Below, piece by piece: positions 17,757-25,151 of a stretch of DNA of 64,000 nt. A program made the translations under genes and the position numbers. Each line of letters opens with the position of its first letter. The stretch's first letter is position 1. This DNA is from Lysinibacillus telephonicus (GTDB lineage Bacteria > Bacillota > Bacilli > Bacillales_A > Planococcaceae): assembly GCF_003966145.1 (NCBI RefSeq), contig NZ_RXNR01000001.1, positions 1 to 64,000 on the forward strand, read 5' to 3'. The notes under the pieces were generated by a model, which saw only the letters and a program-made list of their open reading frames with translations, was not told where the DNA came from and searched no databases.

Positions 17757-17783
17757 GGAAGTCATTACCAATTGGTAACTTCC
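17757..17783 (+). promoter_or_regulatory. Palindrome in front of the subtilisin gene
   Basis: A near-perfect inverted repeat centred on TTACCAATTGGTAA, flanked by GGAAGT and ACTTCC with a one-base bulge. It is followed by ATATTTTAATTT and then the GGAGG ribosome-binding site, so it may be an attenuator or an operator. Confidence 0.5.
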
Positions 17784-17809
17784 ATATTTTAATTTGAAGG
17801 AGGATGAAA

Positions 17810-18784
17810 ATGATTCATAAGCCGTTACAAGTCAAATTAATCCCTTACACTATTGAGTCGATTGTAGAAATGGCAAACGAAACACCAAAAGGGGTAGATT
17901 TAATTCAAGCACCCTCGATTTGGGAAGATAGTAATCAAGGTGAAGGCATTGTAATTGCAGTAATTGATACTGGTATTGAAACCGACCATCCCGACCTCAA
18001 AGATCAAATTATCGACGGACGAAATTTTACTTCCGATTATGATGGAGACCCTAATATATTTGAAGATAACAATGGACATGGAACCCATGTCTCAGGAACG
18101 ATAGCCGCTAGTTTAAATAATGAAGGCGTTGTTGGTGTAGCTCCTAAAGCTAAAATTTTAAGTTTGAAAGTATTAACTGGACAAGGAACGGGAGATTATG
18201 AGTGGATTATCAACGCTATTAACTATGCAGTAGAATGGCGTGGACCACAAGGAGAACGAGTACGCGTAATCTCAATGTCACTTGGTGGTCCTGAAGATGT
18301 TCCAGAATTGCATAAAGCCATACAAAACGCAGTTAGCCAAGATATATCTGTTGTTGTCGCAGCTGGAAACGAAGGGGATAATATTGAAGATACATTTGAG
18401 TATTCTTATCCTGGAAAATATAATGAAGTCATTCAAGTTGGAGCCGTTGATCATAACTTAAGGCTTGCTCCGTTTACAAATAACAATGAAGAAATAGATA
18501 TTGTTGCTCCTGGAGTAGAAGTTGTTTCTACTTACTTAGGACACAAATACGCTTCTCTTTCCGGCACATCAATGGCTACCCCTCACATCGCTGGCGCTAT
18601 AGCATTGCTTATTAATTTAAGTGAAAGAGAGTTTGGTAGACCTTTTAGTGAAACAGAAATTTATGCACAGCTTATTAAACGAACTTTACCAATAGGAAAA
18701 CGTAAAAGTTCTGAAGGTAATGGATTTCTCATACTTAACTTAGTTGAAAAAATTCAAGACATTATGAATGCGGCTCGAATTTAA
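17810..18784 (+). CDS. isp: Intracellular subtilisin-type serine protease
   Basis: Subtilase S8 of 324 aa without a signal peptide. The N-terminal LIPY motif (residues 10-13) is the inhibitory propeptide hallmark of intracellular subtilisins. The catalytic triad is D53 (VIDTG), H90 (GHGTHVSG) and S254 (SGTSMATPH), with the oxyanion Asn at 187 (AAGNEG). I start at the ATG at 17810, eight bases after GGAGG; the ATG at 17804 touches that site. It acts in the cytoplasm on bulk or misfolded protein, usually in stationary phase. It converges on the old end of rpsI. Confidence 0.9.
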   Translation: MIHKPLQVKLIPYTIESIVEMANETPKGVDLIQAPSIWEDSNQGEGIVIAVIDTGIETDHPDLKDQIIDGRNFTSDYDGDPNIFEDNNGHGTHVSGTIAASLNNEGVVGVAPKAKILSLKVLTGQGTGDYEWIINAINYAVEWRGPQGERVRVISMSLGGPEDVPELHKAIQNAVSQDISVVVAAGNEGDNIEDTFEYSYPGKYNEVIQVGAVDHNLRLAPFTNNNEEIDIVAPGVEVVSTYLGHKYASLSGTSMATPHIAGAIALLINLSEREFGRPFSETEIYAQLIKRTLPIGKRKSSEGNGFLILNLVEKIQDIMNAARI

Positions 18785-18841
18785 CGCCACTGAAAATAAC
18801 ATGGTTTCTCACAAAGCATTTTATCCTTTGTGAACCACAAA

Positions 18842-18875
18842 AAAACCCTTTCTCGGCAATCCGAGAAAGGGTTTT
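18842..18875 (-). terminator. Original rpsI terminator, now separated from rpsI
   Basis: AAAACCCTTTCTCGG and CCGAGAAAGGGTTTT form a perfect stem followed on the minus strand by a T-run. A similar but less perfect copy stands behind the present rpsI at 33056-33087. This one is the chromosomal original, displaced by the integrated element, and may still end transcripts leaving the element or the convergent protease gene. Confidence 0.8.
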
Positions 18876-18897
18876 AAAACGTTGATATAACGTAATA

Positions 18898-18958
18898 TTA
18901 ACGTTTTGAGAATTGAGGCGCACGACGAGCACCTTTAAGACCGTATTTTTTACGTTCT
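18898..18958 (-). pseudogene. Displaced 3' end of rpsI
   Basis: Read on the minus strand this encodes the last 19 residues of ribosomal protein S9 (ending [14 protein letters not shown] at 18898-18900). Upstream of 18958 the frame runs into element sequence and stops matching S9. It is the original chromosomal 3' end, cut off by integration of the element. The intact gene at 33110-33502 has the same C-terminus, supplied by the element. Confidence 0.88.
18914..18958 (+). repeat. Left attachment site (direct repeat of the rpsI end)
   Basis: 45 bp identical to 33126-33170. Similarity goes on outward through the stop codon and terminator with scattered differences (for example T/C at 18913/33125), but stops abruptly at 18959. 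The crossover lies within this core. Confidence 0.88.
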
Positions 18959-19061
18959 AAAATTTCAGCTATTTCATGGAGTTTCATTTAATAGCATAAC
19001 GCTTTAATTTCAGTAATTTTATACTCAATCATTTTCATTCTAATTAATATAATTTCAGAAA

Positions 19062-19083
19062 CTCATAGTTATTTTATAGTTAA
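19062..19083 (+). repeat. Integrase arm-type repeat, left end
   Basis: Starts CTCATAGTT and ends ATAGTTAA, so the heptamer-like ATAGTT occurs twice about 11 bp apart. It matches 20 of 22 positions of 33016-33037 in the same orientation, 104 bp inside the left core. The spacing resembles arm sites bound by the N-terminal domain of Tn916-type integrases. Confidence 0.55.
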
Positions 19084-19091
19084 AAACTTTA

Positions 19092-19108
19092 AATGCTGGC
19101 GGGCAATA
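19092..19108 (-). repeat. TTGCCCGCCA motif, copy 1
   Basis: On the minus strand this reads ATATTGCCCGCCAGCAT, identical to 31768-31784. A third copy sharing ATATTGCCCGCCA is at 30584-30596. It is much more GC-rich than its surroundings and lies near the left end of the element. Confidence 0.6.
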
Positions 19109-19179
19109 TTTCAAATACCATAATAAATGAAAGATGGGTAAAAGAGAAAAATATCTTTTCTATCTCAAAAACAAACGGT

Positions 19180-19740
19180 TCAAGATTTAATCCAAATAAT
19201 GTCTGCAGCTTTATTTACAATAGTATTATCATTACCCCAAATCACATTGAAACCGTGTTTTTTATAGAAATAATCGAGCTTATCAAAATGATCCTTATCT
19301 GCGTAGGAAATCCAACCTAAAATTGTCTTTATAGAGTTATCTATAGCAAAATTAATTAAAGAATTAAGTAATATTGTCCCGTAACCCCTGCCTTCATTCT
19401 CCCCAATAACTTCTATATCACAAAGCTCAATTGTTTCTTCATCATTGAATTTGGCACTTAAACGTATTCGGTTCAATACTATACCTTTTTTATTAATAAC
19501 TTTAAGTTCTATAAAAAATGCTCTAAAAATCTCACTTTGATCTAACTTATTAAGATAAACAATGATATGCTCACCATTTTTATGTAAAACATTAAGAATC
19601 AATTTCTCAGAATCATCTTCAATCTTTTTAGTCTCCATTTTTAATACTGTGTCTAAATCCTTTATTTCATTTTTTGAATAATGTCTTTTCTTCCATTGTC
19701 GCTCTAAATCAAATAAAAAATCAGCAAAAGATTCACCCAT
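19180..19740 (-). CDS. GNAT-like acetyltransferase, element cargo
   Basis: 186-aa protein. The acetyl-CoA-binding motif is visible as IGENEGRGYGTILLNSLINFA (about residues 112-132), and the C-terminal YKKHGFNV is typical for the fold. The N-terminal 70 residues are charged and unassigned. It is the last gene before the left end of the element, with its own ribosome-binding site. Target unknown; it could be cargo of the neighbouring operon or an independent gene. Confidence 0.7.
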   Translation of the reverse strand: MGESFADFLFDLERQWKKRHYSKNEIKDLDTVLKMETKKIEDDSEKLILNVLHKNGEHIIVYLNKLDQSEIFRAFFIELKVINKKGIVLNRIRLSAKFNDEETIELCDIEVIGENEGRGYGTILLNSLINFAIDNSIKTILGWISYADKDHFDKLDYFYKKHGFNVIWGNDNTIVNKAADIIWIKS

Positions 19741-19914
19741 ATAATCACTCCTAAAAGAGTTTATTTTTGATTAAATACAGTCTTATATGTAGGAAAAGTT
19801 AACCGCTGTCCATTTTGAAAACTATTCGCCATCGCCGCAGAGCATAGCAATTCAAATAAATTAGTTAAAAATTAAAAAAGTTGTCGGGTATTACTTAGCA
19901 AGATAGATTAATGC

Positions 19915-20544
19915 TTATAACTTTTTTGATAATTCAATCAGTTTGGAATTTAATTGTTTTTCCATACTTAGTGAAAGAAACCTATCATTTTTTGGTCGTA
20001 GTAAAACACTCAATAATACTTTACTAATCGTATATTCTTTCTTTGAGGTATCTAATTTTTCTATCTCTTTAAACAACTCTTCTAAAAGATTTGAATAGGC
20101 TATTATGTATTCTATTTTAATTTTTAATATATCGTTTACATGTTCAATCGCTAAAATTAAAAATTCTTTAACTATATCAATATTACATAAAACGTCTTGG
20201 AATACCTGTCGTTCTACAACGCTCTTTACAGCAGTCTTAACTAATTCTTGATATTCAAAGTCAAAATTATCAATAAACTTTAAATGCAAGCCTTTTAAAA
20301 TCGCACTAAAATCTATTTTCTCTATACTGACTTTTTGCTCTTTTAATACCGCAGTTAGCATATAATAACAAATACTTGAATCATCAAGCATTAAATCATC
20401 TACCTTATATCCTTTAAAAAAATATTGTCCTTTACCAGACTTCTTTTTATTTAAACAAGTAACACCTTTAATATAACTAGGGGTAATTAACATCTCACTA
20501 TGATCTGAAACATATTTAAATTCTAACTTTTTGATGTTTTCCAT
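19915..20544 (-). CDS. Uncharacterised 209-aa protein, element cargo
   Basis: No family recognised. The N-terminal part (1-70) looks like a small beta-rich module with a Lys-rich stretch (CLNKKKSGKGQYFFKG). The rest is strongly helical with many Leu/Ile/Glu/Lys. No membrane segment or signal peptide. It follows the flavoprotein gene after 157 bp and has its own palindrome-bearing upstream region, so it is probably a separate transcript. Confidence 0.55.
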   Translation of the reverse strand: MENIKKLEFKYVSDHSEMLITPSYIKGVTCLNKKKSGKGQYFFKGYKVDDLMLDDSSICYYMLTAVLKEQKVSIEKIDFSAILKGLHLKFIDNFDFEYQELVKTAVKSVVERQVFQDVLCNIDIVKEFLILAIEHVNDILKIKIEYIIAYSNLLEELFKEIEKLDTSKKEYTISKVLLSVLLRPKNDRFLSLSMEKQLNSKLIELSKKL

Positions 20545-20586
20545 GTTCTATTCCCTCATTTTGCTTTTTAAAAGTTTAATTAATAA

Positions 20587-20632
20587 TGTTAACGCGTTAA
20601 CATACTGATATATAAGCGTTTTATCGTTAACC
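20587..20632 (-). promoter_or_regulatory. Palindromic operator upstream of the 209-aa gene
   Basis: A perfect 16-bp palindrome TGTTAACGCGTTAACA (20587-20602), followed at 20615-20632 by AAGCGTTTTATCGTTAAC, which repeats the GTTAAC half. Together they look like a repressor-binding region about 40 bp upstream of the start codon. Confidence 0.5.
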
Positions 20633-20700
20633 AGGTGTAAGTTTTGACATCTAACAAGAAATTTCTTTGCATTGGATTTGCAAAAATATAATTTTATAAC

Positions 20701-21804
20701 TTAATTTCTTGAGGCCTCATATATTGGGCAAGTTATATTTTCTTTTCCAAGGGAATAGTAATGACATTGGTTTTTCCTCTCGCAATGATTGATACTTAAT
20801 TTATGACCACTAAGTGATTTTGTTATAAAAGAAGGATCTGCTATAAGAGCTCGTCCGATTGAGAAAGAAAGATTTTGAGGTTGCTTTTCTAAGTCTAATT
20901 CATCTATATCCCATATATTACCTGATGCATTCCAAATTATATGTGGGTATCTTTCTGCAAAAGGAGCTATCTTTTTTATGAACACACCGTGTCCCCAATT
21001 TTTTAAAGGGTATATTAGTTGCTTATTTACATCATATATTCCATTGGAGAAACTGATCATATCAATATCTAGTTCCACTAATTGATTAATTAACAAATTT
21101 TTATATGCTAACTCAGATTCTTCCGAGATAAGACCATCGATTAATGAAATCCTCACATCTAAAATTAAGTCGCTTGGTAAAATTTCTCTGATACCATTTA
21201 TTATCATAGATATCATTTTAAGCTTATTTGTTCCAAATTCATCATCTCTAACATTTAATTCTTTATTTAGCATTTGTGATAAAAAGTAACCATGCGCTGC
21301 ATGAATTTGTATCACTCTAAAACCAACTTCATAAGCAAATTGTGCATTGTGAACAAAAAGTGAAACAATTCTCTCAAGTTCTGCTTTAGGTAATTGTTTT
21401 AATTCTTCTTGAACTGTCTGAATATAGATTTCTTTTTTAGTATTTAACATTCTTTTCACAGGAACTATACTTGAGTTTCTACATGCTATCTGAATACCTG
21501 GAATTGAACCTGCTTCTGAAATAACTGATGTTAGTTCCTTCCACTTAGAAGTACTTTCTGTAAAGTAAGATGTATTTTTATTAGTTACATATTGAGGCTC
21601 AATAGAAACGTTGCCAACATAACTTATTCCTATTCCCTTTCCAGAGCGCTCATTATGGAAAGTAATAAGCTCACTTTGCGGCTCTCCATTAAAAGAAAAT
21701 CCTGTATTAATAGGAGCAAGAAAAAACCTTGTCGGTATTGTTATATCTCTTAATTTATAAGATATGTTCCTTGGGTCATTATCCACTTTACTTATCAACT
21801 TCAT
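20701..21804 (-). CDS. Old Yellow Enzyme-like flavin oxidoreductase, element cargo
   Basis: 367-aa TIM-barrel protein of the NADH:flavin oxidoreductase family. The substrate-binding motif HAAHGYFLSQML (H168, H171) and NVRDDEFG are conserved, and the C-terminus keeps scattered Cys/His (HCERKNQC, ENITC) that recall the iron-sulfur cluster of longer relatives. The N-terminal region is divergent. It overlaps the MazG-like gene by 17 bp and so belongs to one operon with it and the dCTP-deaminase-like membrane protein. An ene-reductase in such company is unusual; its substrate is unknown. Confidence 0.75.
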   Translation of the reverse strand: MKLISKVDNDPRNISYKLRDITIPTRFFLAPINTGFSFNGEPQSELITFHNERSGKGIGISYVGNVSIEPQYVTNKNTSYFTESTSKWKELTSVISEAGSIPGIQIACRNSSIVPVKRMLNTKKEIYIQTVQEELKQLPKAELERIVSLFVHNAQFAYEVGFRVIQIHAAHGYFLSQMLNKELNVRDDEFGTNKLKMISMIINGIREILPSDLILDVRISLIDGLISEESELAYKNLLINQLVELDIDMISFSNGIYDVNKQLIYPLKNWGHGVFIKKIAPFAERYPHIIWNASGNIWDIDELDLEKQPQNLSFSIGRALIADPSFITKSLSGHKLSINHCERKNQCHYYSLGKENITCPIYEASRN

Positions 21805-22153
21805 ACCTCTTAAATCTCTCCCTATTCTTCTTTATTTTATAAAGATATTTCTCGGTCATATCCATATCAAGATGGTTGGCTATCCTTATTAAGTAGATAA
21901 ATGTATCAATCAATTCTTCTTCTAAATCTCCTCTGATTTTGCTAAAATTAGCTTCAAATTCAATATCCTTTACTCTTTCTAAATCTAGATTAAGCTTTTT
22001 TATTAAATTGGAAAATTCACCTATCTCTCCAAAAATACCAATTAAGTCCTTGTTTATTAGTTTTACCTTTTCCTTAGTATCATTACTTTTTAAAGCCCAA
22101 CCATGTTCGTAGTCAAACTCATTCTGTATCCTAATAATCTCCTCAATATCCAT
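21788..22153 (-). CDS. MazG-like nucleotide pyrophosphohydrolase, element cargo
   Basis: 121-aa all-alpha protein of the MazG type. The metal-binding pattern is visible as EIGE (43-46) and ELIDTFIYL with E80 and D83, and a basic C-terminal tail follows. Such enzymes hydrolyse (d)NTPs to monophosphates and diphosphate. The upstream gene ends in its ribosome-binding site: AGGAGG encodes the final two Arg of the membrane protein. This implies tight translational coupling. Confidence 0.78.
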   Translation of the reverse strand: MDIEEIIRIQNEFDYEHGWALKSNDTKEKVKLINKDLIGIFGEIGEFSNLIKKLNLDLERVKDIEFEANFSKIRGDLEEELIDTFIYLIRIANHLDMDMTEKYLYKIKKNRERFKRYEVDK

Positions 22154-22155
22154 TT

Positions 22156-22947
22156 TTACCTCCTAAAATTAGTAGCAGCCCAAGTTACAAACGTATAAAG
22201 CACATTAGAAAAAACCCCCAACAAAATAGAAGATACAGGAGTTATCCAATTTGTCCCTTGAAGAGCGGCTATGAGTACAAGCGTAAATGTGAAGTACCCA
22301 ATGGTAGCAATTACAAACTTTCTTTCATACTTATATATCCTATCGATTACCTTTCCTACGTTTGATCCATGGGATAATACAATTTCTTCAGGAATATTCT
22401 TGATTCTAGGATCATTCCTAACTTCTTCTTCTGTTAAAATCATCTCCCGTGGTACAGGCCAGACTCCCGTTTGAAAACCATGTTGACCTGAGTAAGAGCG
22501 TTCTACGTTTTTTTCTAACTTACTAAACTCTATCTTTGCAATAGATTCTCTTGGTTTAATCTTTAGATAGTTATTTGATAAATTAGAAAACACTATGCCC
22601 AAATTTCCTGAAAATCCAGGATCGGCATATGTATTAACAGGTAGAAGTCCTATTGAAAATAGTTTACCTTTTGTCAAAATTCTACCTAAAATATTTGGCG
22701 GCATTTCTAATCCTTCTAATGTCATAATAACAACTAATTGTTTAGGTTTTATTAAAATATAACTATCATCTGCAACTTCTATTTTTCTATCGGAAACAGT
22801 TATATCGTAATAAATGTTACTAGCCCTTAATTCATAGCATGCTTGCTTTACATTCCTCTCATTAAATTCTTCTGTAATCAATTTTCCATTTTGACAAAAC
22901 TCTTTTATATCTTTATCACTTAATGTACCTACAGACAATTCACTCAT
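22156..22947 (-). CDS. dCTP-deaminase-fold protein fused to two membrane helices
   Basis: 263 aa. Residues 8-165 follow the dCTP deaminase/dUTPase fold: LSDKDIKEFCQNGKL, ELRASN, a Leu/Gly-rich core, YADPGFSGNLGIVFSN, then the C-terminal YSGQHGFQTG. Compared with E. coli Dcd, the catalytic Glu138 aligns with V119. The GRSSLAR segment is TKGKLFS, so Ser111 and Arg115 are also changed. Two hydrophobic helices (about 211-229 and 235-258) end the protein. The start is chosen by AGGAGG seven bases upstream of the ATG at 22947. It is the first gene of the operon with MazG-like and flavoprotein genes. I infer nucleotide binding at the membrane rather than deamination. Confidence 0.72.
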   Translation of the reverse strand: MSELSVGTLSDKDIKEFCQNGKLITEEFNERNVKQACYELRASNIYYDITVSDRKIEVADDSYILIKPKQLVVIMTLEGLEMPPNILGRILTKGKLFSIGLLPVNTYADPGFSGNLGIVFSNLSNNYLKIKPRESIAKIEFSKLEKNVERSYSGQHGFQTGVWPVPREMILTEEEVRNDPRIKNIPEEIVLSHGSNVGKVIDRIYKYERKFVIATIGYFTFTLVLIAALQGTNWITPVSSILLGVFSNVLYTFVTWAATNFRR

Positions 22948-23182
22948 ACCATATCCTCCTGAAACCTTACATTGACTCTCTATCAATTTTTTCTACATAA
23001 CTCCGTAGATTCCTCCATATATCAGCAAATCTTTATACAAAAACTCTTCCGTGAAATATTTTCCGAGAAGATTAGGTAATCTCAAAAACAATTCACTTGT
23101 AGATTGGTATTTTAGTATAAATCAATACATATAGTTGACTAATCAATAGCATTAGAATCCCTTAACTTAACACCAAAAAATT

Positions 23183-23210
23183 AATAGCCTCTCCATAAGG
23201 AAAGGCTATT
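23183..23210 (-). terminator. Terminator upstream of the nucleotide operon
   Basis: AATAGCCT and AGGCTATT close a stem with a short loop. On the minus strand TTAATTTTTTGG follows, so it should stop transcripts arriving from the inverted-repeat segment. Confidence 0.7.
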
Positions 23211-23223
23211 TACTCTTACTCAC

Positions 23224-23265
23224 TGTTACACCACTTAATTTTCTTTCTAATCAAGTAGTGTAACA
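23224..23265. repeat. Inverted repeat, possible operator or hairpin
   Basis: TGTTACACCACTT and AAGTAGTGTAACA match in 12 of 13 positions around a 16-bp loop. Shorter echoes (GTGTTATAAAC, GGTGTAGT) lie just beyond. Confidence 0.4.
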
Positions 23266-23317
23266 CTACATGTGTTATAAACTTGGTGTAGTTATATCCA
23301 TTTTAATTAGAATAGAA

Positions 23318-23367
23318 AGAAAGAGCATAAGGGAAAACTGTCCCCACTTTCAGTGTGGAACTAGGCA
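23318..23367 (+). repeat. 50-bp inverted repeat, left copy
   Basis: Inverted copy of 25017-25067 with one substitution and one single-base indel. It begins AGAAAGAGCATAAG, holds ACTGTCCCCAC and ends AACTAGGCA. Weaker similarity goes on inward for about 60 bp on both sides (CCTAGTGTTTT onward), so each arm is near 110 bp. Confidence 0.8.
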
Positions 23368-23404
23368 AAGCCTAGTGTTTTTAAGGGGACATCAATTCTT
23401 CAAA

Positions 23405-23458
23405 TTGACAAAAAATTTGACAGCAAAAAATGGTCATTTGACAAAATTTTTGACAGCA
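23405..23458 (+). repeat. Two 21-bp direct repeats with TTGACA half-sites
   Basis: 23405-23425 and 23438-23458 match in 19 of 21 positions, 33 bp apart. Each contains TTGACA near its start and TTTGACAGCA or TTTGACAGCA-like sequence at its end. They sit just inside the left inverted repeat. Repeated protein-binding sites at a transposon end are one reading. Confidence 0.55.
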
Positions 23459-23519
23459 TTTTTTCTAGAAAAGCCAGGTGTTAAAAAAATATTTTTTTAC
23501 TGAAAAGGAGAGCCAAACC

Positions 23520-23722
23520 ATGAAAGTAAAAGACCTAATTTTCCATTTGCAAGAACTGGGTCAAGAGGGTAATACTCGTATCTTCACTCACAAAAACGGA
23601 CGTCCTCTTTGTGATACAAAACCTATTCAACCTACCGCATTGACTATGTTGTCGATCAAGATTCTATTTACGTGATTTCAGTAAATACAGATTTTGATTA
23701 TCCAATTAAGAGGAAACACTAA
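23520..23722 (+). pseudogene. Small phage/plasmid-type gene with a frameshift
   Basis: AAAGGAG precedes an ATG that opens MKVKDLIFHLQELGQEG, a beginning common to small phage and plasmid proteins that I cannot name further. The frame is kept to about 23640. The continuation IDYVVDQDSIYVISV and an ending PIKRKH lie in another frame, so one base has been lost or two gained. Joined, the protein would be about 67 aa. It is the only plus-strand gene in the inverted-repeat segment. Confidence 0.55.
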
Positions 23723-23833
23723 TTATCCCGCAACCACAAAATGAATATGACAGCACATCGTGGAATAATAAATTCAGAGGAAAAATGTAATATGACAATA
23801 AAGTTATTTAATTTTAATACCTCAAACAAGCAT

Positions 23834-23860
23834 AACCCCGTTCTAAGCAAGGACGGGGTT
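23834..23860 (+). terminator. Terminator after the frameshifted gene
   Basis: AACCCCGTTC and GGACGGGGTT form a GC-rich stem (one G-U pair) followed by a short A/T run. It lies 110 bp downstream of the pseudogene and converges on the lipoprotein-like gene. Confidence 0.7.
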
Positions 23861-23993
23861 AAAAATATAGTTGTTTAATTTTTGATGTAAGATACTTCTC
23901 TACACTAAAAAATAACAATAAAGTCATATAAAAATTAAAGTTTTATTCAACTAAAGCCCCCGTTAGATAAACAAGAGAACTTTTTGACTTAAT

Positions 23994-24536
23994 TCAATAA
24001 TAAATAGAATTAGCTATCTGAACTAAAATTTCAGGAGTAATTTTTTCCAAGATCCTTTTATCTATACTGAACCTGTATTGCAAGTTATCTTTTTCAAAGA
24101 TCAATATAATTCCTCTTCCATAATCCAACAAGTATGCAGTGTCTCCACCCTTCAGTTTAAATTCGTTTATAACTTCTTTATCCAATATCTCAAAACCATC
24201 CTTTGGTGCTACACTTATCAGGAAATTATCCCCATATGATTTCTCATTTATAAACTGCATTTCAAAAAGATCTCCCCTGTATCCTTCAATAGTTCGAGCA
24301 AACACGTGAGTATAGACAACAGGTGGAACTCTTAATGGAAGTTGTAATTCCTTTTTATAGTGGTATTTATAATCTTTTAATGCTTCCCCGACTGATTTAT
24401 ATCCAATTTCAAGATAACTTTCTTCAATAGTTCGAGGTTGGAAGTGAGAATTGGCATCTACTTTTCCATTAAATAATGCTCCACAAATTATGGTAGACAT
24501 AAGTAAAAGTAGAATAAACTTGTTCAAATAAATCAC
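23994..24536 (-). CDS. Secreted protein of unknown function, DUF4367-like
   Basis: 180 aa with an N-terminal signal peptide (hydrophobic residues 6-22; no clear lipobox). The mature part has short beta-rich segments and a C-terminal run YRFSIDKRILEKITPEILVQIANSIYY. That run resembles the ending of DUF4367-type proteins found with sigma-factor and germination genes in Bacillales. The similarity is loose. It is the only intact gene within the inverted repeats. Confidence 0.5.
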   Translation of the reverse strand: MIYLNKFILLLLMSTIICGALFNGKVDANSHFQPRTIEESYLEIGYKSVGEALKDYKYHYKKELQLPLRVPPVVYTHVFARTIEGYRGDLFEMQFINEKSYGDNFLISVAPKDGFEILDKEVINEFKLKGGDTAYLLDYGRGIILIFEKDNLQYRFSIDKRILEKITPEILVQIANSIYY

Positions 24537-24783
24537 CCTTTATTTATTATTTGAATTATTTTAACCAAGTCTATTCGTACTATCCTTATTCAACTATATG
24601 GCCCGTTTGTTAATAAACAACTTTGTTACTTAACAAAAAAATTGAATGTTTTGAAGGAAAAAGATTTTGTGATATTGTTGAAGTATTAGAATCCAAAGGG
24701 AATTGTTAATGTAAATCAAAAGACAAGTCTGTTATGTAATATGGGCAACCGTTATTCCAAAACAATTTTAATTATATAAAACA

Positions 24784-24813
24784 AAAAAGAGTCTCCGGAT
24801 AGAGACTCTTTTT
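24784..24813 (+). terminator. Perfect terminator hairpin
   Basis: AAAAAGAGTCTC and GAGACTCTTTTT form a perfect 12-bp stem with a 6-nt loop and U-rich ends on both strands. No intact gene ends here on the plus strand, which suggests a deleted upstream gene. Confidence 0.75.
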
Positions 24814-25016
24814 CATTTTGCCCGATTCCAGGCATTGAATATAGCAAATATATATAATTTTTCAGGACTCCCTGAAATGAGTTTTTCATTTCAATCTTTA
24901 TTGTATTATAAAATTTTGCTAATTGCTAATAAATATTCTTTATAAAAAGTTAAAAAACACCCGTCAACTTTTTTTGGCAAATCAACAAAATCATGTACCA
25001 TGAAAACACTAGGATC

Positions 25017-25067
25017 TGCCTAGTTCCACACTGAAGGTGGGGACAGTTTTCCCCTTATGCTCTTTCT
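25017..25067 (-). repeat. 50-bp inverted repeat, right copy
   Basis: Inverted copy of 23318-23367. It differs by one substitution and one extra G. It bounds the 1.75-kb segment on the right, 85 bp from the end of the transglutaminase-like gene. Confidence 0.8.
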
Positions 25068-25151
25068 AACTCATTTTATTTATCAAACGTGTATAAAAGT
25101 AAAAGATAGAATTTGATTGATGACCCCTCATTGAGAGGAGACTTTTATGAT

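Larger units (their letters stand above)
17452..17809 (+). other. Leader region of the subtilisin gene
   Basis: No full gene lies here. It contains a hairpin (17590-17629), a six-codon ORF at 17655-17675 (MKVYLL) with a GGGGG ribosome-binding site 7 nt upstream, and a palindrome (17757-17783) ending 17 bp before the GGAGG of the protease gene. Confidence 0.5.
22948..23317. other. Intergenic region upstream of the dCTP-deaminase-like gene
   Basis: No gene supported. It holds the promoter region of the operon (no clear -35/-10 pair), a terminator at 23183-23210, and an imperfect inverted repeat TGTTACACCACTT / AAGTAGTGTAACA at 23224-23265. Confidence 0.5.
24537..25151. other. Gene-free stretch with terminator and inverted repeat
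   Basis: About 600 bp with no supported gene. It holds a terminator at 24784-24813, the right 50-bp inverted repeat at 25017-25067, and a short frame ending ...DIVEVLESKGNC near 24709 that looks like the tail of a lost gene but has no start. Confidence 0.5.

Noticed and set aside
19093-19320. Open frame of 75 aa at the left end of the element
   Set aside because: It is antisense to the GNAT gene and starts inside the TTGCCCGCCA motif.
23270-23503. Open frame of 77 aa crossing the left inverted repeat
   Set aside because: It reads through the repeat and the TTGACA motifs, has low-complexity content and no ribosome-binding site.
24640-24712. Possible small gene ending ...DIVEVLESKGNC
   Set aside because: A stop lies shortly upstream in the frame and no start or ribosome-binding site is found; at best the tail of a deleted gene.
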